From: Gemmiger sp.
GTDB lineage: Bacteria; Bacillota; Clostridia; Oscillospirales; Ruminococcaceae
Assembly: GCA_028710135.1 (NCBI GenBank)
Contig: JAQUSS010000018.1
Location: 1 to 32,731, forward strand
DNA length: 32,731 nt
Direction: 5' to 3'
Position numbers and translations under genes: made by a program. A model generated the notes under the pieces. The model was not told the origin of the DNA, ran no database searches, and saw only the letters and a program-made list of their open reading frames with translations. Positions 22,434 through 29,881 of the stretch are shown here, one piece after another. Numbering within the stretch: the first letter of the stretch is position 1; every line of letters begins with the position of its first letter.

Positions 22434-23438
22434 ATGAAAAAAGTCAAACTTGGCCTATGTGGCACCGGCCTATGCGCCCGGCTTTTCCATCAACCCGCCC
22501 TGGCCCAAATGGCAAGCCACTTTGAAATTACCGCCATTTGCAGCGGCAAGGAAGAAAACTGTGCCCACTACGCCGCGCTGGGGGGCTGGCAAGCCACCTA
22601 CTACACCGATTGGCGGCAGCTGGTGGCAGACCCAGAGGTGGAGGCCATCCTCAGTTCCTACCCTTATTTTCTTTCGGAAGCGCTGATTCAAGCGTGTGTG
22701 CAGCGGGGCAAGCATATTTTGGTGGAAAAGCCGCTGTGTGATAGCTGCGCCGCCGCCAACACACTGGCACAGCTGGATACCCGCGGCACCGTGGTTGGCG
22801 TAGCCGAAAATTGGCTCTACCTCCCCGCCGTACACACAATTCGCGCCCTCCTCGCCTCCGGTGAGATTGGCAGCCTGCGTTCCGTTTATCTATTCTCCAT
22901 GTATGAAATGGAGCTAGGAAGCGAATATCTTGCCCAAAGCACCTGGCGCAAAACCGCCAAGGGCGGTATGATTCTTGATAGGGCCATCCACACCATCGCT
23001 CTCGAACACGCCATTGTCGGCCCTGTAGCCGAAGCCTGTGGCCTTCGCCAAAGCGTTCGCCCGGTTCTGGGGGAAAGTGATACCCTGTACACCGTATTCC
23101 GCCATAGCAACGGGGTTGTTGGCAGCCTGAACGTCTGTGCCTCGGCTGCCGGCCTTGAAACTGACCACACCATTGCCTTCATTGGCACCGAGGGCACCCT
23201 CAAGGTGGGGGGCTTCGTCAACGAGGTGACCATTCACGGCAAAGAGGGAGAGCGCACCCTCTCCATCGATAATGGGGATAACGGTTACCTGGCCGAGCTG
23301 CAAGATTTTTACACCGCCATCACCACCGGCAGCGAGATGGTCAGTTCCCTGCGCCGAGCCGTCATGGATTTGAACACTGCGCTTGCGCCGCTGGAAAGCC
23401 CCGGCCAATGGCTTACGCTGCCAAGCTACGCGCCATAG
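22434..23438 (+). CDS. Gfo/Idh/MocA-family NAD(P)-dependent dehydrogenase 2
   Basis: This 334-residue oxidoreductase starts at ATG 22434 after AAGGAGGAG; a start 51 bases earlier would overlap the propeller gene and ignore that site. The Rossmann segment is KLGLCGTGLCARLFH, the catalytic motif HILVEKPLCDS (Glu98-Lys99-Pro100), and the Asp/His pair is in MILDRAIHTIALEH (Asp182, His186). It is shorter than dehydrogenase 1 and lacks the DWMMLDTDYNWR signature, so it is not a duplicate. Two such enzymes in one operon fit an oxidation at the beginning and a reduction at the end of a keto-sugar route. Confidence 0.9.
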   Translation: MKKVKLGLCGTGLCARLFHQPALAQMASHFEITAICSGKEENCAHYAALGGWQATYYTDWRQLVADPEVEAILSSYPYFLSEALIQACVQRGKHILVEKPLCDSCAAANTLAQLDTRGTVVGVAENWLYLPAVHTIRALLASGEIGSLRSVYLFSMYEMELGSEYLAQSTWRKTAKGGMILDRAIHTIALEHAIVGPVAEACGLRQSVRPVLGESDTLYTVFRHSNGVVGSLNVCASAAGLETDHTIAFIGTEGTLKVGGFVNEVTIHGKEGERTLSIDNGDNGYLAELQDFYTAITTGSEMVSSLRRAVMDLNTALAPLESPGQWLTLPSYAP

Positions 23439-23474
23439 CGCGCATCTTCACCCTATCGAAACGGAGGAACCCCG

Positions 23475-23765
23475 ATGAAGCATGATCAAACCATAAAGGC
23501 TGCGCTGTGGGTGGCGGCAGGCGGATACCTGCTGTACACCGCGTGGCAGCTGTTCTGTGGTGCCGCGGCACCGGGGGGCCTTCTGCTGGTAGCGGCGGTT
23601 GGTTTTGGCATCGGCGGCGCGGTGATTTTGGTAGTGGGGCTGCGCCGGATGCAGCGGGTGGCCACGGCCCAGCGGGCGGCCCCGCAAGCGGAGGACAGCC
23701 CCGAAGGAAAACCGGAGGGCAGCCCCGAGAATAGCCTCAAGGCAAGCCCCGGTGAGCGTGAATAA
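23475..23765 (+). CDS. small two-helix membrane protein of unknown function
   Basis: This 96-residue protein starts after GGAGG and has two hydrophobic segments, ALWVAAGGYLLYTAWQLFCG (about residues 10-29) and LLLVAAVGFGIGGAVILVVG (about 36-55). A charged RRMQR stop and a hydrophilic, Pro/Glu/Ser-rich tail follow. It lies 36 bases after dehydrogenase 2 and before the operon's terminator, so it is probably co-transcribed. I do not recognise the family. The tail has a roughly repeating EGKPEGSPEN pattern. It may be a general small membrane gene unrelated to the pathway. Confidence 0.7.
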   Translation: MKHDQTIKAALWVAAGGYLLYTAWQLFCGAAAPGGLLLVAAVGFGIGGAVILVVGLRRMQRVATAQRAAPQAEDSPEGKPEGSPENSLKASPGERE

Positions 23766-23824
23766 AACGCCCCCCTTTAAATCCACCATGCGCCTTCCTT
23801 TTGCTGCGCGGCAGCGCACCCATC

Positions 23825-23872
23825 AAAAATCCCGGCGGGCATCGTTTGTTTTCGATGCCCGCCGGGATTTTT
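23825..23872 (+). terminator. terminator at the end of the long operon
   Basis: Perfect 20-base arms (23825-23844 and 23853-23872) enclose an eight-base loop; the arms begin with A5 and end with T5, so it can work in both directions. It is placed between the convergent small membrane gene and the SstT-like gene and probably serves both. Confidence 0.93.
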
Positions 23873-23884
23873 AATAATAAAAGC

Positions 23885-25126
23885 TTACTTTTTCAGCTCG
23901 CCTATTTTAAAGCTGCGTCCTTCGCGAATCCAGTCCTTATATTCGGCAGTGGCGGCAAACATCACGTCACCGGCCGAGTTGATGGCGGTTTCAAAGGAAT
24001 CCTGCACAACGCCGATGATGAACCCGATGCCCACCACCTGCATGGCGATATCATTGGGGATACCAAAGCTGGCACAGGCCAGCGGAATCAGCAGCAGGGA
24101 ACCACCAGCTACGCCGGAAGCACCGCAGGCGGCCACGGTGGCCAGCAGCGAAAGCAGCAGCGCCGTGGGGATATCCACCACAACGCCCAGCGTGTGGGCG
24201 GCGGCCAAAGTCATCACGGTGATGGTGATGGCGGCGCCGTCCATGTTGATGGTGGCACCCAGCGGAATGGAAACCGAGTACATATCTTTATCCAGGCCCA
24301 GGCGCTCGCACAAAGACATATTGATGGGGATGTTGGCAGCGGAGCTGCGGGTAAAGAAAGCGGTTACGCCACTTTCGCGCAGGCAGCGGAACACCAGCGG
24401 ATAGGGGTTGCGGCGCAGGAAGATAAAGGCAATCAGCGGGTCAACCACCAAGGCAACCACCAGCATACAGCCCACCAAAACCAACAGCAGCTTGCCGTAG
24501 GAGGTGAAAATATTCAGCCCGTTCTCCGAGATGGAGGTGTAAATCAAGCCCATGATGCCGAAGGGCGCCAGATTGATGATCCATTTTACAGCGGTGGAAA
24601 CCGCGTTTGAAATATCCTGCAAGGCGGTGTGGGTGCCCTGCGATGCCCCGCGCAGCGCCAGCCCCAGCACCAGCGCCCATGCCAGAATGCCAATGTAGTT
24701 GGCGTTCATCAGCGAGGCAACCGGGTTGGCCACAATGTTTTGCAGCAGGTTCTGAAACACCTCTACAATGCCGCTGGGCGCCGCCTGGGCAATATCCTCA
24801 ACGCCGGTAAACTGCAACGTAACCGGGAACAAAAAGCTGGCAACCACAGCGGCCACGGCGGCCAGCAGGGTACTGAGCATATACAGCACAATCACCGTGC
24901 CAAACTTTTTGCCCAGCCCCATGTGTGCCTGAGAAATCGAGCTGATAACCAGCACAAACACCAGAATGGGCGCGATGGATTTGAGCGCGCCTACAAACAG
25001 GGTGCCCAGCATCCCTACCCATGCCATGCCCGGCAGCAGCAGCGCCAGCACAATGCCCACCACAAGGCCAGCCGCAATCCGCAAAATCAGGCTGAGATCC
25101 ATCCATTTTTTTACAACTGCTTTCAA
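23885..25126 (-). CDS. sstT: serine/threonine:Na+ symporter (SstT-like, DAACS family)
   Basis: This 413-residue membrane protein matches the sodium:dicarboxylate/amino-acid symporter family. The [20 protein letters not shown] segment (about residue 283) and [11 protein letters not shown] (about 319) are the substrate and ion sites; these and the length (E. coli SstT has 414 residues) point to SstT, which imports serine and threonine. About eight or more hydrophobic segments and two re-entrant loops are expected. The start is TTG at 25126, seven bases after GGAGG; it gives a normal [17 protein letters not shown]-terminus. An ATG at 25240 would add 38 residues with no parallel in the family. 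It converges on the long operon and shares its terminator. Confidence 0.9.
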   Translation of the reverse strand: MKAVVKKWMDLSLILRIAAGLVVGIVLALLLPGMAWVGMLGTLFVGALKSIAPILVFVLVISSISQAHMGLGKKFGTVIVLYMLSTLLAAVAAVVASFLFPVTLQFTGVEDIAQAAPSGIVEVFQNLLQNIVANPVASLMNANYIGILAWALVLGLALRGASQGTHTALQDISNAVSTAVKWIINLAPFGIMGLIYTSISENGLNIFTSYGKLLLVLVGCMLVVALVVDPLIAFIFLRRNPYPLVFRCLRESGVTAFFTRSSAANIPINMSLCERLGLDKDMYSVSIPLGATINMDGAAITITVMTLAAAHTLGVVVDIPTALLLSLLATVAACGASGVAGGSLLLIPLACASFGIPNDIAMQVVGIGFIIGVVQDSFETAINSAGDVMFAATAEYKDWIREGRSFKIGELKK

Positions 25127-25559
25127 AATAATTCCTCCACCCCGCACCGCTCTTGATGCCGCAGCGGCGCAGTCTATTTTCGCCATTCCATTTGGCTGTA
25201 TTTCAGAATAAACCCAAACGAGAAAAATGTCTACCTTCATAATACAGTTTTGTAAAAAACACGGCTTTTTGGCAGAATATGTACGCTGACGAGGGACATT
25301 TTATGCACGCTGCCCAATAAAAATAACAGCGAACAACCAAACGCGGCGCTTTTCTCGTTATCTCGCACAAACCGGGGCAAGGTAGCTTGTCATATAAAAA
25401 TACAACGGTGCTTTTGGTAGTTTTTGCTTTCCAAACCGCCTCTTGAACCACAAAACAGTCCATGGCTTTGCGAGCCATGAAACGAGAAATGCCCCACTTT
25501 TCCTACATGAATACCCTACGCAAAACATAAGGCTTCGGAAAAGCAGAGCATTTATTTAG
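25127..25559. other. non-coding gap upstream of sstT, with a short direct repeat
   Basis: No convincing gene is seen. TATGTACGCTG (25278-25288) and TATGCACGCTG (25302-25312) are direct repeats 24 bases apart in the probable sstT promoter region. A small hairpin (CATGGCT..AGCCATG) lies at 25461-25479. On the minus strand a TATTAT -10 lies near 25240, but no good -35 was found. I saw no T-box specifier or antiterminator consensus. Confidence 0.4.
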
Positions 25560-25591
25560 AAAAAAATGGGGGGCCGACCGAAGCCAGCCCC
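25560..25591 (-). terminator. terminator of the Abi-like gene
   Basis: On the minus strand the 22-base hairpin (25570-25591) closes on a C(TTCG)G tetraloop, with nine mostly GC pairs, and T7 follows (25560-25566). It lies 11 bases past the gene's stop. Confidence 0.9.
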
Positions 25592-25601
25592 TTGAAAGTT
25601 G

Positions 25602-26561
25602 TTACAACTTTTGTTCTACATAACCAGTATATGCTTTCTCGTATAGAAAGTCAACAATTTTTTTCGCGAATTTGTAACTTGATACCAGTGTAGCATTGGC
25701 TAAAAAGTAGTCCTTGTTTCGAGGAAGCATAGTATCAAAGAATTTCTTTAGCTTTCGATATGTATACTGCCGCGTTTTCAGCGAGGTGCCGGTCTTGTCA
25801 AAGAGAAACAGTGATGCTACAAAATCATGAATCACAGGGTTTGACAGTTTCGATACTTTCGATTTTGACCTTTTCAAAGATGGAATTTGTGAAACATAGC
25901 TGTCTACCTGATTGGAAACCCTGAATGTGCGAGAGTAAGGCCGCTGCAAGCTGTTGAGAAGGCAGTTGTTATGAGCAGCTGCGTTCCTCAACCATTTTGT
26001 GGGCAACAGCAGGTTGCACAGCTTACTGTTCCATCCACCATTGTTTTTACTGTATAAGCGATAGAGGTTGATAAACTGCCCGAACGATAGAACCTCTATG
26101 GCGTTCCAAACGGCATACCCCTCTTGCTCCATCTTTCCTACGAGGTCTTTGCAATAGGAAACCTTCCCTTTGTTGACAATATCGGTTTTCACGCTCGGGT
26201 ATTCAGCGAAGTATTGTGCCATGAGAGAGTAGCCATCCTCCTTGGGGTTTTGGCTAATGTCTGCCATAAGGCCAACCTTGAGGAAGTGCTCAATATCCTG
26301 CGTGAGTGCTACAATCTGCTTGCGCAAAAAAGCATCTAAGGTTGAAAGCTCCTTCAAATAGGCAAAATCCAAGTCATGATATTTTTCAGAATCTTTTTCC
26401 TTTTGGAAATCCTTTGCGAATGCTTTTGCCTTGAAAAAATAGGTGCTTTCGCGCAGGAACTGCTCGGCCTCTGCTTCAGAACAGATTTCAAATTTAATCC
26501 CGCAGTGGTCGCGCATATAGGCGATTTGTTCTTTTACAGTCAGTTTTTCTTTTCGTGGCAT
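25602..26561 (-). CDS. Abi_2 (AbiD/AbiF-type) abortive-infection protein
   Basis: This 319-residue protein matches the Abi_2 family of phage-resistance proteins found singly in many Bacillota. Typical features are LTVKEQIAYMRDHCGIKF at the start, AFLRKQIVALTQDIEHFLKV (about 77-96) and the R-x4-H motif RNAAAH (Arg182, His187), which is the HEPN ribonuclease-like signature, followed by NCLLN. The start is ATG 26561 after AAGGGGAT; the in-frame extension to 26681 would include the promoter. Its base composition is clearly more AT-rich than the neighbours, its promoter and terminator are self-contained, and it sits next to a tRNA gene: all suggest horizontal transfer. It probably acts alone by halting translation or growth of infected cells; the trigger is unknown. 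Confidence 0.88.
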   Translation of the reverse strand: MPRKEKLTVKEQIAYMRDHCGIKFEICSEAEAEQFLRESTYFFKAKAFAKDFQKEKDSEKYHDLDFAYLKELSTLDAFLRKQIVALTQDIEHFLKVGLMADISQNPKEDGYSLMAQYFAEYPSVKTDIVNKGKVSYCKDLVGKMEQEGYAVWNAIEVLSFGQFINLYRLYSKNNGGWNSKLCNLLLPTKWLRNAAAHNNCLLNSLQRPYSRTFRVSNQVDSYVSQIPSLKRSKSKVSKLSNPVIHDFVASLFLFDKTGTSLKTRQYTYRKLKKFFDTMLPRNKDYFLANATLVSSYKFAKKIVDFLYEKAYTGYVEQKL

Positions 26562-26594
26562 TTTATCCCCTTGTTTCGATAAAAAAGTTGCTTT

Positions 26595-26623
26595 ATTATA
26601 CCATGATTTCAAGCATAAAACAA
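26595..26623 (-). promoter_or_regulatory. promoter of the Abi-like gene
   Basis: On the minus strand: -35 TTGTTT (26618-26623), 17-base spacer, extended -10 TGG-TATAAT (TATAAT at 26595-26600). The leader is about 27 bases and holds the AAGGGGAT ribosome site. Confidence 0.8.
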
Positions 26624-26967
26624 TCAAGATGGTATGCTTATTAGAAATAGAAATTTTTATCCAGCCGCCTATAGCCATCACCGGAAACGATTATTCTGTC
26701 ATCCCCAAGCCATGCAAGGCCTGCCGGTTTCGCGAGTGGCCTACCCTTTTCGCTTTGTCTGCTTTGAGCAATGGTCGATTATCCCCTATCATTTTGGAAA
26801 AACAGTCCTGTGGTTCTGTATCGCCACACCCACGGATAATTTTGTATGCAAAATTACCGAGCATAGCTTTGCGCGCAGCACGCCGGAGGTGACCTCCAAA
26901 ATCGTGCTTTTGGTTGTAAAAACTCCCGCCACCCCGCAAATCCTTCACAGAAAAGGTCAAGAAAGCG
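26624..26967. other. gap between the Abi-like gene and the tRNA terminator
   Basis: The region has open frames on both strands but none with a ribosome site or a recognisable protein, and one plus-strand frame runs on through the tRNA. It may be a decayed fragment of an element that inserted at the tRNA 3' side; I saw no clear attachment-site repeat. Confidence 0.35.
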
Positions 26968-27010
26968 AAAAAAGAACGTTGCCGCAATTTTCATTGCGGC
27001 AACGTTCTTT
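26968..27010 (-). terminator. tRNA terminator
   Basis: Perfect 17-base arms (26971-26987 and 26994-27010) with a six-base loop begin one base after the tRNA CCA end. On the minus strand T6 follows (26968-26973). Confidence 0.93.
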
Positions 27011-27011
27011 T

Positions 27012-27088
27012 TGGTGGGCCATCCAGGACTTGAACCCGGGACCAAGCGGTTATGAGCCGCCGGCTCTAACCAACTGAGCTAATGGCCC
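27012..27088 (-). tRNA. tRNA with CAU anticodon, probably tRNA-Ile2 (or elongator Met)
   Basis: The 77-base cloverleaf reads 5' from 27088: acceptor stem GGGCCAT paired with ATGGCCC, D arm GCTC..GAGC, anticodon stem and loop CTCATAA (anticodon CAU), T arm with TTCAAGT, discriminator A and an encoded CCA (27012-27014). A CAU tRNA can be initiator, elongator Met or Ile2 with a lysidine-modified C. The CTCATAA loop followed by CCGCTTGGTC resembles Ile2 tRNAs, which decode AUA after TilS modification. It is not an initiator, because the acceptor stem is fully paired and the anticodon stem lacks the three G:C pairs typical of initiators. Confidence 0.93.
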
Positions 27089-27108
27089 TTACTCAATCAG
27101 CAATGGCT

Positions 27109-27137
27109 ATTATAGCAGATTTTTTGCCGGTTGCCAA
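27109..27137 (-). promoter_or_regulatory. tRNA promoter
   Basis: On the minus strand: -35 TTGGCA (27132-27137), 17-base spacer, -10 TATAAT (27109-27114). It starts transcription about 14 bases before the mature tRNA end. Confidence 0.88.
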
Positions 27138-27236
27138 CCATTTTTTGCGGTTTCAGGCTTCTTTTTCGTGTTTTTTAAGCCCCGCCGCTCAATTTTTTGC
27201 CTGCCGCCGCATAGGTTGTACCCTGGGGGTGGTTCG

Positions 27237-28947
27237 ATGCCGCAGCACCAAAAACATAGCGCACAAAAGGGGCGCTGGCCCGGGCTTGCACCGGCCTGCC
27301 TTGCCCACGTCCGGTTTGCGCCCTGCCTTGCGCGCCCCCACCTTACGTGGCCCCGGCCGCCCCGCGCCCACCTTCTCCACGCCAAGGTCACCCGCCGCGC
27401 GTCTGCCTGCGCCCGCTCGCTTTTCTACGCCCTTATTTTGGCCTGCCTGCTTGCCCTTCTGCTTGCCTTCTCCGGCTGCGGGGGGCGGGGGGCTGGCGGG
27501 GGCAGTCGCCCCTCCCTCACGGCATCCGGCGGCGGGCAGGCAGGGGGCGATACCCCCGGCCCCCTGGCCCCCCCCAAATTCCAGCGAAGCTACCGGCCTT
27601 CCCAATCCCACCGGCTTTCCCAGCCCCATCGGCTCTGCCGGTTCCACGGCTTCGCCCCCTACATCCAGCGCCCCCAACGCCGACCCTTTCCCTGCATCTT
27701 CTGAACCTGCCGCCTCCTCCGATTCCCCCAGTTCCCCCGCCTCTTCCACTGCCTCTGCTTTCCCCAAATCCGCCACCTCCCCCCCGCCCCCCGCTTCGCA
27801 AAAATCCACCGCAGAACCCGCCTCCCCCCCTCCCCCCGCCCTAACCTACCGGGCGGTTTGGCTGTCCTATCTGGAGCTGGCCGAGGCCGATTATTCCTCC
27901 GCGGCGGCATTTTCGGCCTGGGCCCGGGGGGTTATGGCCAACTGCGCGGCGCTAGGGGCCAACACCGTGCTGGTGCAGGTGCGCCCGTTTGGGGATGCCC
28001 TTTACCCCAGCGCCCTGTTCCCCTTCAGCCACCTTTGCACCGGCACCCAAGGGGCCAGCCCGGGGTTTGACCCCCTGGCCCTTCTGCTTGCCGCCGCGCA
28101 GGGGCAGAGCCTTGCGGTGGAGGCCTGGGTCAACCCCTACCGCCTAGCCGCCGGGGGCATCCCGGCCGGTTACGCCGCCACCAGCCCGGCCACCACCCAT
28201 CCCGAATGGGTAAAAACCACCGCCGATGGCCAATACCTTGACCCCGCCCTGCCCGCCGTGCGGGAATATATTGCCGCCGGCCTAGCCGAGCTTTGCGAAA
28301 ATTACCCCCTTGCCGGCATCCAGTTTGACGATTATTTTTACCCCACCACCGCCACCGGCTTTGATAGCACCGCCTACGCCGCCTACTGCCAGGCCACCGC
28401 CGCCCCCCTGCCGCTGGATGCTTGGCGGCGAGAAAATGTGAACGCCCTGGTTCGCGTTTGCTGGCAAACCGTGCACCGGTACCCCGGGGTGCGGTTTGGC
28501 ATCTCGCCCCAGGGCAACCCCGATAACAACTACGCCGTGCAGTACAGTGATGCCGCCCTCTGGCTTTCCACCCCCGGCTACCTGGATTATTTGCTCCCCC
28601 AGCTTTATTGGGGGCAGCAGTACGGCGGCGGCACGGCACGCTTTGCCCTACAAAACATTGCCGCCACCTGGCTGGCGCTGCCCCGCGCGGCGGGGGTATC
28701 GCTCTATTTTGGGCTGGGGGCCTTCCGCATCGGGGTGGGGGATGGCGGCGGCGCTGCCAGCCTTGCCGAATGGCAGAGCGGCCAGGCCCTGGCCGGGCAG
28801 GTGCGCTGGCTGGCAAACGCCGGGCCAGGCTGCGCGGGCGTGGCAATTTACCGCTATGGCTCGCTGTTTGGGGGCGGCGAATGGGGGGCGCTGGCCGCGC
28901 AGGAACAAAAAAATCTCGCCCTGGCATGGGGCTGCCCACAATTTTGA
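27237..28947 (+). CDS. GHL10/YngK-like glycoside hydrolase lipoprotein, apparently frameshifted
   Basis: The catalytic part (about 27840-28947) is a family-10-like hydrolase (DUF187/GHL10, as B. subtilis YngK): AVWLSYLEL, ANTVLVQVRPFGDALYPS, VEAWVNPYRL, IQFDDYFYP with the probable catalytic Asp pair, GISPQGN and LPQLYWGQQY. It is preceded by a Ser/Pro/Thr/Ala linker, as in surface lipoproteins. No signal peptide precedes it in that frame. One appears in the frame one base earlier: FYALILACLLALLLAFSGCGG (split: hydrophobic core 27423-27473, lipobox Cys at 27477). The two frames join cleanly if one C is removed from the C8 tract at 27568-27575. Start is taken as ATG 27237 behind GGGGGTGG; the 60-residue N-region before the hydrophobic core is odd. 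The enzyme probably trims polysaccharide or cell-wall glycans outside the cell, if expressed. Confidence 0.75.
27568..27575 (+). repeat. C8 homopolymer tract at the frame junction
   Basis: Eight consecutive C bases lie where the signal-peptide frame ends and the linker/catalytic frame begins. With seven C the reading is LAPPNSSEATGLPNP, a smooth linker. Two G6 tracts (27480-27485, 27487-27492) are further slippage-prone sites. Slippage or a base-call error are both possible. Confidence 0.55.
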
Positions 28948-28948
28948 C

Positions 28949-28977
28949 TTGTAGCAGGGCGGCAAATCGTTTATAAT
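28949..28977 (+). promoter_or_regulatory. promoter of the small lipoprotein gene
   Basis: -35 TTGTAG (28949-28954), 17-base spacer, -10 TATAAT (28972-28977), starting right after the stop of the glycosidase gene. The leader is about 95 bases. Confidence 0.78.
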
Positions 28978-28986
28978 ATAGAAGTA

Positions 28987-29013
28987 CGCTTGCCCCGGCC
29001 CGCCGGGCAAGCG
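28987..29013 (+). other. hairpin at the 5' end of the lipoprotein mRNA
   Basis: Nine-base arms (28987-28995 and 29005-29013) begin within a few bases of the predicted transcription start. There is no T tract after it, so it is more likely a 5' stabilising structure than a terminator. Confidence 0.55.
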
Positions 29014-29080
29014 CCGAAAAATAATTTCTGCGGTGCCGCCCCACGGCTGCGCCCATAAAACCCCGGAGGTAAATGAAGGT

Positions 29081-29686
29081 ATGAAAAACAAAAAGCGCTG
29101 GCTGGCAGCCCTATTGGTCGTGGCGTTGGCTTTCTCCCTGGCAGGGTGCAACTTCCGCGAGGTTGCCAGCGACCTGATTATTAAGGTGATGGGCGTTGAC
29201 GAAAGCGACACGGAGGAACCCTCGAACGATATCTACGCCCCGGCGGGCGGCTCCGTCACCTTCCCCGAGGGGATGGATACCGCCTCCCGTTTTGTCACCA
29301 CCCTGCAAGATGGCAACCTGTATATTGCCTTCAACGGCATTGCCAACCGCAGCACCGGGTATTTTACCCCGGCCGGCGATAGCGTTACCATCTCCAGCTA
29401 TGCCTCCACCGATTCCCCCACACTTACCGAGTATAAAGCGGCCCTGTGGCAGCTTTCGGACGATGAAACCTCCACCCAATATGTGCCCGGCACCACCGTC
29501 TACTTTACCACCAGCACCGACCAATCCTGCTACACCTACACCGTCAGCGGGCTGGATGTCGGCAAGCGGTACAAGGTGGTTGTCAGCTACGATTCCGGCA
29601 AATACTATGTTTCGGGCGGTATGCAGGTGCAGGGCGTTGGGGGCGATGCCCTGAAGGACGTGGAAGGGCAGGAAGGCGAGGCTTAA
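29081..29686 (+). CDS. lipoprotein of unknown function
   Basis: This 201-residue exported lipoprotein has a signal peptide NKKRWLAALLVVALAFSLAGC with lipobox LAGC (cysteine at about residue 23). After a short acidic linker, the rest is rich in Thr, Ser, Tyr and Gly with alternating beta-strand character (SVTFPEGMDTASRFV, NLYIAFNGIAN, TYTVSGLDVGKRYKVVVSYDSG), suggesting an immunoglobulin- or Fn3-like beta sandwich. I do not recognise a family. The start is chosen for GGAGGT ten bases upstream; a tiny three-codon frame (ATG at 29073, stop TGA overlapping the start at 29081) precedes it. It has its own promoter and a hairpin downstream, and is likely a surface protein. Confidence 0.8.
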   Translation: MKNKKRWLAALLVVALAFSLAGCNFREVASDLIIKVMGVDESDTEEPSNDIYAPAGGSVTFPEGMDTASRFVTTLQDGNLYIAFNGIANRSTGYFTPAGDSVTISSYASTDSPTLTEYKAALWQLSDDETSTQYVPGTTVYFTTSTDQSCYTYTVSGLDVGKRYKVVVSYDSGKYYVSGGMQVQGVGGDALKDVEGQEGEA

Positions 29687-29820
29687 CCGCCGTCGCCGGC
29701 ACGGGCACACAGGCCCCCGGCCCACCGGCCACCAAGGCCGCCAAAGCTGCCAAAATGCCGCCCAAAGCACTATGGGCGAAAATGCGGGCCGCTATGGCCC
29801 CGCCACCGCAAAACCATCCC

Positions 29821-29850
29821 CAAACCCCGGCGCACCCGCGCCGGGGTTTG
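29821..29850 (+). terminator. hairpin after the lipoprotein gene
   Basis: Perfect 13-base arms (29821-29833, 29838-29850) with an ACCC loop. The downstream CTATGATTTTT tail is a weak U tract, so it may be leaky and allow some read-through to the transporter gene 31 bases on. Confidence 0.7.
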
Positions 29851-29881
29851 CTATGATTTTTGGATAGAGGAGCGTTAAATT

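Noticed and set aside
25127-25400. T-box or other amino-acid riboswitch before sstT
   Set aside because: No T-box antiterminator consensus or leader terminator was seen in this stretch.
25203-25478. 91-codon minus-strand open frame upstream of sstT
   Set aside because: No ribosome site, composition-driven and Cys/Tyr/Phe-rich without a family; it would lie across the presumed sstT promoter.
26634-27077. Plus-strand open frame ending in the tRNA (WAIQDLNPGPSGYEPPALTN)
   Set aside because: This is the well-known false translation of tRNA genes; no ribosome site and no protein family.
27189-27809. Minus-strand open frame over the linker of the GHL10 gene
   Set aside because: It mirrors Pro/Ser low-complexity sequence and has no start signal.
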